Translations under genes and position numbers: made by a program | NCBI GenBank assembly: GCA_050789255.1 | Contig: JBOZRQ010000052.1 | Location: 51,311 to 115,310, forward strand | Direction: 5' to 3' | DNA length: 64,000 nt | Origin: JBOZRQ01 sp050789255 | Lineage (GTDB): Bacteria > Bacillota > Sulfobacillia > Symbiobacteriales > Symbiobacteriaceae | Part shown: in pieces, positions 59,002 to 64,000 of the stretch | How positions within the stretch are numbered: position 1 is the stretch's first letter | Layout: the number at the start of each line of letters is the position of its first letter | The notes under the pieces: model-generated | The model's input: the letters and a program-made list of their open reading frames with translations, nothing else | Told to the model about the DNA's origin: nothing | The model's database searches: none

Positions 59002-61808
59002 GGATCGACCGGCTGGGGGTTACCGGCTTCGGCCGCTTCGCAGGCGCCACCTTGGATCTGGGGCCCGGACTGAACATCATCTATGGTCATAACGAGGCCG
59101 GCAAAAGCACGCTCCAGCGCTTCATGCTGGCGATGCTCTACGGCATGCAGAAGAAGGCGCAGCGCCGCTCCTTTACCGAGGACGCCGCCAAGTACCGCCC
59201 CTGGCACGGGGGCGAGTACCGGGGCTCCCTGGTCTACACCCTGCAGGAGACCGGGCGCTCGCTGCGCGTTGAGCGCGACTTCGAGCCCGGCCGGGAGCGG
59301 GTGGCGATCTACGACGCCCAGACCGGGGCCGACCTGTCGGGCCGGTTTGCCATGGACCGGCGCAAGGAGCTGCTCTTCGCCGAGGAGCACCTGGGGCTCT
59401 CCGAGGAGGTCTTCCGCTCCACCGCCTGGATCGGGCAGATGGAGGTCGGCAAGCTGGAGCTTGGGCGTGAACTGGTCGCCCGGGTGGCCAACCTGCAGGA
59501 GTCCGGCCGGGAGGACCTGTCGGTCAAGAGCGCCCTGCGGGTCCTGGAGGAGCGCATGCGGGAGATCGGCACCGACCGGGCGCCGACCCGCCCCTATGCC
59601 CGGGTGGGCCGGCTGATCGAGGAGAAGCGGGCCGAGCTGGAGCGGGCCGAGGCGGCCCGGGAGCAGACCATGACCTGGGAGGCCCAGCTGACCGAGGTGC
59701 GGGCCGTCCTATCCGAGATGGACCAGGAGCTGGCCGGGCTCTACCGTCGCATCGACTGGGCGCTGCTGGCCGAGGCCGAGGAACGGCTGGAGCGCGTGGC
59801 TGCCGCCGGCAAAAACGCCCGGGATGCCCGCCGCAAGGCCGAATCGTTGAGTGGTTACGCCGCCTTCCCGGTCCACTTCAGAGACAGGCTTGTGAGGCTT
59901 CAGTCCGAGATCGACTCGACCCGGGCTTCGGCCGGGCGGCACGGCGCCCGCCTTGCCGAGCTGGAGGAAGCGATTCGGGCGCTGGAGGCCCAGGTCAGCC
60001 CATCGGCTACGGCCACGGGGTTGACCGTGGAGGCGGAGGTGGCTGCGCTCCAGCAGGCGCAGCGGGCCGCCGAGGCCCAACTCCCCGGGCTCCGGGAGGA
60101 GGCCGAACGCCTCGCTGACATGGTCGCCCGGCTCGACGAGGCGATCGCCCCGCTCCGGCTGGCCGCCGAGAAGGGCGCCCAGGTGCTGGAGCGGGTGGAG
60201 TCGGTTGACCGGGAGCTGGCCGGGCTTCGCCCCAGGCTGGACGTGCAGACCGCCGACTCCCTGCAGCGCGAGGTCGCCGCCCTGGAGCGCGAGCTCCGTG
60301 GCAGCGGGGGATGGGGGTGGCTGGCCGTCGCCGGCGTCCTGGCCGCGGCTGCCGCGGTCGCCTACCTTAGCCTCGCAGGCTCAGTGGGCCTGGTGTCCGC
60401 CGGCGGGCTCGGGGTTGCCGCGGTCGGCGCGCTGGCCATGTTCATCACCGGCCGTACCCAGGGCGCCCGGGTGCGCCGGCTGGCTGAGGCTGCCAAGGAG
60501 CGCCTGCTGATCCACCGGCAGGCGACGGCTCAGATCCAGGAGCGGATGGAGGGCCTGGAGCGCCAGCGGCGCCAGGCCCTTGGCGAGGTCGGCCTCAGCG
60601 ACGCAACCGAGATCCGCAATCGGGTGGTCCGCTTCGAGCAGCTCCAGGCCCGGCGCGACGGCCAGCAGATGCGCCTGGACTCCGTGGAGCGTGAGATGAC
60701 CCGCCTCCAGGCCGAGGTGGAGCATCGCCAGCAGCATCTGGAGCGGCTGATCGCCGGCGCCCTTGGCGCCGCCGAGGAAGAGGTGCATGCCCAGCCCGAC
60801 CCGGTCGCCTGGTTCCGCCAGGCCCACGGGCGCCAGCAGGAGGCGGCCCGCCGCCTGGAGGGGCTCCGTCGGGAGGCTGCCGACACCGAACGCCGCCTCC
60901 GGGATGATGAGTTCCACGCTGAGCGCCTGACCGGGCAGGTAAGTGACCTGTTGTCCGAGGCCGGGGTGCAATCGCACGAGGCCTTTGAGGAATCCTGCGC
61001 CCACCACGATGCGTGGCGGAAGGCCGTGGCCGAGGCAGATAGCCTGGAGAACGGCATGCGCTCCTTGCTTGGGGGGGACACCCCCGAGGCGCTCTCGGCG
61101 CAGATCGAGCGCCTGAGAGCCGAGGCCGTTGGGCCCGAGCCGGCCGGGCGCGACGAAAGCGCCCGCCTGCAGGCCGAGGCCCGCCGCCTGGAGGCCCGCC
61201 GTGCGGACCTGAACGCCCGGGCCAGCGACCTGGCCGCCCGGGTTGAGACCGCCGTGGGGGACCTGCTAGAGACCGCCGACATTCGCCTGGAGCTGGAGGC
61301 GCTCCGGGAGGAGCGGCTGGCGCTGGAGGAGGAGCTGGGCGCGCTCGAACTGGCCCGCAGCGTCATCACTGAGGTCTCCGCGGAGATCCACCGGGAGTTC
61401 GCCCCGAAGCTGAACGCCACCATGGGCCAGGTCGTCTCGGCGATCACCGGCGGGAAGTACCGCACGGTGAAGATCGACGAGGAGGCCAGCATCCGGGTGA
61501 TCACCGAAGCAGACCGCACCGTCGACCTGCTCTCGCTCTCGGGTGGCACCGTCGATCAGTTCTACTTCGGGCTGCGCATCGCCCTCCTGGACCTGCTGGT
61601 GCAGGGCGGTGAGCGCTGTCCGCTGCTGCTGGACGACCCCTTCGTCCAATACGACGAGGCCCGCCTGCGCTCGAGCCTCGAGTACCTGGGCCAGATCAGC
61701 CGGGAGCGGCAGATCATCCTGATGACCTGCCATCAGCGGGAGGTCCGCATGGCCCAGTCCCTGGGGGTCCCGGTCAACTACCTGACGATCTCAGACGGAG
61801 GATTGTAG
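58998..61808 (+). CDS. YhaN-type SMC-like ATPase with internal membrane hairpin
   Basis: 936 residues. N-terminal Walker A GHNEAGKST at about 31-39, long coiled coils (about 190-430 and 490-800), and C-terminal signature LSLSGGTVDQFY with Walker B LLLDDPFVQYDEAR. In the middle, about 437-487, two hydrophobic segments (GWLAVAGVLAAAAAVAYL and AGGLGVAAVGALAMFI) form a membrane hairpin where SbcC would have a zinc hook. Partner of the upstream phosphoesterase; the pair probably acts on DNA ends or branched DNA near the membrane. Confidence 0.88.
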   Translation: MRIDRLGVTGFGRFAGATLDLGPGLNIIYGHNEAGKSTLQRFMLAMLYGMQKKAQRRSFTEDAAKYRPWHGGEYRGSLVYTLQETGRSLRVERDFEPGRERVAIYDAQTGADLSGRFAMDRRKELLFAEEHLGLSEEVFRSTAWIGQMEVGKLELGRELVARVANLQESGREDLSVKSALRVLEERMREIGTDRAPTRPYARVGRLIEEKRAELERAEAAREQTMTWEAQLTEVRAVLSEMDQELAGLYRRIDWALLAEAEERLERVAAAGKNARDARRKAESLSGYAAFPVHFRDRLVRLQSEIDSTRASAGRHGARLAELEEAIRALEAQVSPSATATGLTVEAEVAALQQAQRAAEAQLPGLREEAERLADMVARLDEAIAPLRLAAEKGAQVLERVESVDRELAGLRPRLDVQTADSLQREVAALERELRGSGGWGWLAVAGVLAAAAAVAYLSLAGSVGLVSAGGLGVAAVGALAMFITGRTQGARVRRLAEAAKERLLIHRQATAQIQERMEGLERQRRQALGEVGLSDATEIRNRVVRFEQLQARRDGQQMRLDSVEREMTRLQAEVEHRQQHLERLIAGALGAAEEEVHAQPDPVAWFRQAHGRQQEAARRLEGLRREAADTERRLRDDEFHAERLTGQVSDLLSEAGVQSHEAFEESCAHHDAWRKAVAEADSLENGMRSLLGGDTPEALSAQIERLRAEAVGPEPAGRDESARLQAEARRLEARRADLNARASDLAARVETAVGDLLETADIRLELEALREERLALEEELGALELARSVITEVSAEIHREFAPKLNATMGQVVSAITGGKYRTVKIDEEASIRVITEADRTVDLLSLSGGTVDQFYFGLRIALLDLLVQGGERCPLLLDDPFVQYDEARLRSSLEYLGQISRERQIILMTCHQREVRMAQSLGVPVNYLTISDGGL

Positions 61809-61809
61809 C

Positions 61810-63207
61810 GTGAGCAATCAGGACCTGATGGCCCTGTTCTGGTCTTTCCTATACGTGGGCGCCGTGGTGGCGGTGGGCGAGACGGCCCGCCGCCTCGGCC
61901 TATCCCGGGAGTTCTCCCGCAAGATCATCCACGTGGGCGTTGGCCTTTGGATCTTCGGCACGGTGGCGCTCTTCACCAACCCCTATATGGCGGTGATCCC
62001 GCCGGCGGCGGCCGCCGTGGGCAACTGGGTGATCCATCGCCGGCAGCTGCTCAAGTCGGTGGAGGCGGAGCCCGAGAACCTCGGCACGGTCTGGTTCCCG
62101 ATCTCCTTCGCCATCCTGATCCTGACCCTGTGGGAGCAACCGCAAGCCCTGCTGGGCGGCGTGCTGGCGATGACCATCGGCGATGCGGTCGCCTCCCTGG
62201 TGGGGGTGCGGTGGGGCTGGCGGGCCTACGAGTCGGTAGGCGGCGCCCGAAAAAGCCTGGTGGGCTCGCTCGCCATGTTTGCTTCGACCTTCGCCGTACT
62301 TGCCTGGATCGCGCCGAAAGCGGCCCTGCTGGCCGCCGTGGTCGCCACTTGCGCCGAGGCCCTGGGCCACAAGGGGCGCGATAACTTGTGGGTGCCGCTG
62401 GCTACTGGCTATACCATCGCTTTCGTCCCGCCGGCCATGGGGTTGGGCGCCGCACTGGCGCTGGCCATCGGCGTGGCGGCCTGGCTGAAGGGCTCCCTGA
62501 GCCCCAGCGGTGTGCTGGGCGCCGTCATTACAGGCACCCTGCTCTTCGGCCTGGGCGGCTGGGTCGGCGGGCTGGCGCTGGTGGGCTTTTTCGTCTCCTC
62601 CAGCCTGCTCTCCAAGCTGCTGCGGGCCCGCAAGGCCCGGGCCGAGGAGGACTACGCCAAGACCGGCACCCGGGATCTCGGGCAGGCGCTGGCCAACGGC
62701 GGGGTAGCTGCGGCCGCATGTCTGGCCCTGGGCCTCACTGGCGATACCCGCTTCCTGGCCGCCGCCCTCGGCGCCCTCGCTGCCGCCAACGCCGACACAT
62801 GGGCCACCGAGCTGGGGGTGCTCTCCCGGACGGCGCCCCGCCTGATCACGACCTTCCGAAAGGTGGAGCCCGGCACCTCGGGCGCCATCTCTCTCATGGG
62901 CACCCTGGCTGCCGTTGGCGGCGCAGCCTTCGTGGCGGTGGTGGGCGCCCTGGCCGACCCGGTGTGGTGGCGCACCCTGCCCTGGATCGCCCTGGGTGGG
63001 CTCGCCGGCTCCTTCCTGGACAGCCTGCTGGGCGCGACCCTCCAGGGCGTCTACTGGTGCCCCACTTGCGGTCGGGAGACCGAACGCCGCGTCCATGCCT
63101 GCGGCACCCCCACCCGGCCTCACCGGGGCTGGGGCTGGCTGGGCAACGACCTTGTCAACCTGCTGGCAACGCTGCTCGGCGCCGCCGTCGGCTTCCTGGC
63201 GGCCTAG
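61810..63207 (+). CDS. Fusion of phytol/dolichol-kinase-like and DUF92 (phytyl-phosphate-kinase-like) domains
   Basis: 465 residues, about 12 membrane helices. The N-terminal half (1-210) resembles the phytol kinase/dolichol kinase family (RKIIHVGVGLW, PISFAIL, GDAVASLVGVRWG). The C-terminal half (215-465) is DUF92 (GTRDLGQALANGG, ANADTWATELGVLS, GTSGAISLMGTLA), the family of plant VTE6. In plants phytol kinase (VTE5) and phytyl-phosphate kinase (VTE6) are separate. This chain could turn a prenol into its diphosphate. GTG 61810 lies 7 nt after GGAGG, one base after the ATPase stop. Confidence 0.8.
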   Translation: MSNQDLMALFWSFLYVGAVVAVGETARRLGLSREFSRKIIHVGVGLWIFGTVALFTNPYMAVIPPAAAAVGNWVIHRRQLLKSVEAEPENLGTVWFPISFAILILTLWEQPQALLGGVLAMTIGDAVASLVGVRWGWRAYESVGGARKSLVGSLAMFASTFAVLAWIAPKAALLAAVVATCAEALGHKGRDNLWVPLATGYTIAFVPPAMGLGAALALAIGVAAWLKGSLSPSGVLGAVITGTLLFGLGGWVGGLALVGFFVSSSLLSKLLRARKARAEEDYAKTGTRDLGQALANGGVAAAACLALGLTGDTRFLAAALGALAAANADTWATELGVLSRTAPRLITTFRKVEPGTSGAISLMGTLAAVGGAAFVAVVGALADPVWWRTLPWIALGGLAGSFLDSLLGATLQGVYWCPTCGRETERRVHACGTPTRPHRGWGWLGNDLVNLLATLLGAAVGFLAA

Positions 63208-63593
63208 GGCTTCGGCAGCGGCAGCTCTAGCGTGTGCGGCCCGGCCCCGTTCTCGTAACGAAGTACGGCCTTCACCGGTTTGTCATCGAGCCACGCTACG
63301 ATCGGGATGTTGTCAGTGATCGACTCCCCGGGAGCGATGGTGACCTGCTTGGGCTGGCACGGCTTGTATGAAGGCTCCTGGACTCCGCCGCTCAGGAACA
63401 TGTGGTGCGTGCACTGCTCTACGGTGACCGGCTCTGCGGACAGGTTCTTGGCCGTCAGCGTGACGCGGCTCTTCTCTACCCGGGCCGAGAACTGCATCAC
63501 GCCGTCGGAGGTTTCGGCGGTCCTGGGCCACAGGTTGACCATGGCCAGGATCAGCACCACAGCTATGGCCACGAACGGGTAGATCTTGCGCAT
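63204..63593 (-). CDS. Membrane-anchored extracytoplasmic protein (129 aa)
   Basis: 129 residues from ATG 63593 with GGAGGATGC upstream. One N-terminal membrane helix (YPFVAIAVVLILAMVNLW), then a beta-rich domain with a Cys pair (EQCTHHM, KPCQPK) and a Pro/Gly-rich end. It resembles small BsuPI/FixG-type immunoglobulin-like domains but not closely enough to name. Overlaps the previous gene's 3' end by 4 nt. Confidence 0.62.
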   Translation of the reverse strand: MRKIYPFVAIAVVLILAMVNLWPRTAETSDGVMQFSARVEKSRVTLTAKNLSAEPVTVEQCTHHMFLSGGVQEPSYKPCQPKQVTIAPGESITDNIPIVAWLDDKPVKAVLRYENGAGPHTLELPLPKP

Positions 63594-64000
63594 CGTCGCA
63601 TCCTCCTGCCCACGGTGACTCACCTTCTCAGACGAACGGAGCCCACAGAAAAGTTGCAATGGACCCAATGGACGTCGAAGACGCCACCCATTGGCTCCAG
63701 GAGAAATTGGAAGGGGGCCGCTCGGCGAAGGCCGAGCCTGTGTCCACAATTTCCCCGAGCGACCGCAAAGGGCGCTGAAATCAAGTACTTTGATCCTCTC
63801 AGGGAGAATGTGGACGCGACATTGCGGTTGTTTGGGCTGGCGGGTGGCACCCGCCGTCCAGAATATCCCGGAGTAAGAGGCCGGCGGTCAAGCACCGCCG
63901 GCCTCAGGTCGCTGACAAACGGGTCATGGCGGCGAATGGTGCATTCAACATGCAAGGTGGTGCATAAGGGAAAGCCCGACGCATCCATCGGCGACCTACA
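63594..64000. other. Right edge without a supported gene
   Basis: 407 bp with no reading frame carrying a ribosome site. A 12-bp hairpin lies at 63877-63905. The next gene is presumably outside the window. Confidence 0.5.
63877..63905. terminator. GC hairpin near the right edge
   Basis: GAGGCCGGCGGT-CAAGC-ACCGCCGGCCTC, a perfect 12-bp stem. Direction unclear; neither flank has a strong U-tract. Confidence 0.5.

Noticed and set aside
63620..63988. A 122-codon minus-strand frame
   Set aside because: No ribosome site, no domain, Arg-rich composition; probably chance.

Overview
The window comes from a high-GC Gram-positive bacterium. AGGAGG-type ribosome binding sites lie close to most starts, GTG and TTG starts are frequent, and the gene content (YhaO/YhaN pair, YebC, HD-GYP, YIP1 family, Dpp-type transporter, RpiR regulator) is Firmicute-like. 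A Symbiobacterium-type relative is the best guess, but nothing in the sequence fixes the genus. No rRNA, tRNA or CRISPR array was seen.

The main result is a roughly 30 kb integrative element, about 2537-32566, inserted inside a YIP1-family membrane-protein gene. The N-terminal half of that gene (32525-32860) and its C-terminal half (1990-2553) lie at opposite ends of the element. Both carry the same 8-bp core AACGGTCC within an 18-bp similarity. Joining the host flanks at the core restores one continuous reading frame of about 282 codons. A large serine recombinase (30919-32502) starts 57 bp from the right-hand core. The split host operon was UbiA prenyltransferase - YIP1 - polyprenyl diphosphate synthase - exported protein, probably for prenyl-quinone synthesis. 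No phage or conjugation gene was recognised in the element.

The element cargo is metabolic. At the left are a possible structured RNA, a TetR-controlled CoA-transferase and a nuclease. From 6.2 to 30.7 kb lies an amino-sugar and glycan cluster of two divergent operons around an RpiR regulator (22847-23710). The leftward operon holds NanE, an acetyl-esterase, a family-5 solute-binding lipoprotein, Dpp-type permeases and ATPases, a heparinase II/III-like protein, a dehydrogenase, a ROK kinase, a DUF4855 protein, an MLE-subgroup enolase-superfamily enzyme, a DapA/NanA-type lyase and a dihydroorotate-dehydrogenase-like protein. The rightward operon holds NagB, an FAD oxidoreductase, an esterase, a DUF2961/GH172 protein, AgaS and a Gfo/Idh/MocA oxidoreductase. 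Most of the enzymes have no signal peptide, so the likely scheme is import of oligosaccharides by the ABC transporter, cleavage in the cytoplasm, and funnelling of GlcN-6-P, GalN-6-P and ManNAc-6-P into glycolysis. No NagA deacetylase was found.

Right of the element (32.5-64 kb) is ordinary chromosome: prenyltransferase, DUF2203, a NifX-like protein, glycolate oxidase GlcD/GlcF, a putative zinc protease, a PLP sulfur enzyme, two MBL-fold hydrolases, a CDF transporter, three tandem tail-collar proteins, HD-GYP, YebC, two small possibly Sm-like proteins, Pgi preceded by a 10-bp-phased repeat array, a cytochrome b-molybdopterin fusion, a rhomboid, an RRM protein, the YhaO/YhaN-like pair, and a fusion of phytol-kinase-like and DUF92 domains.
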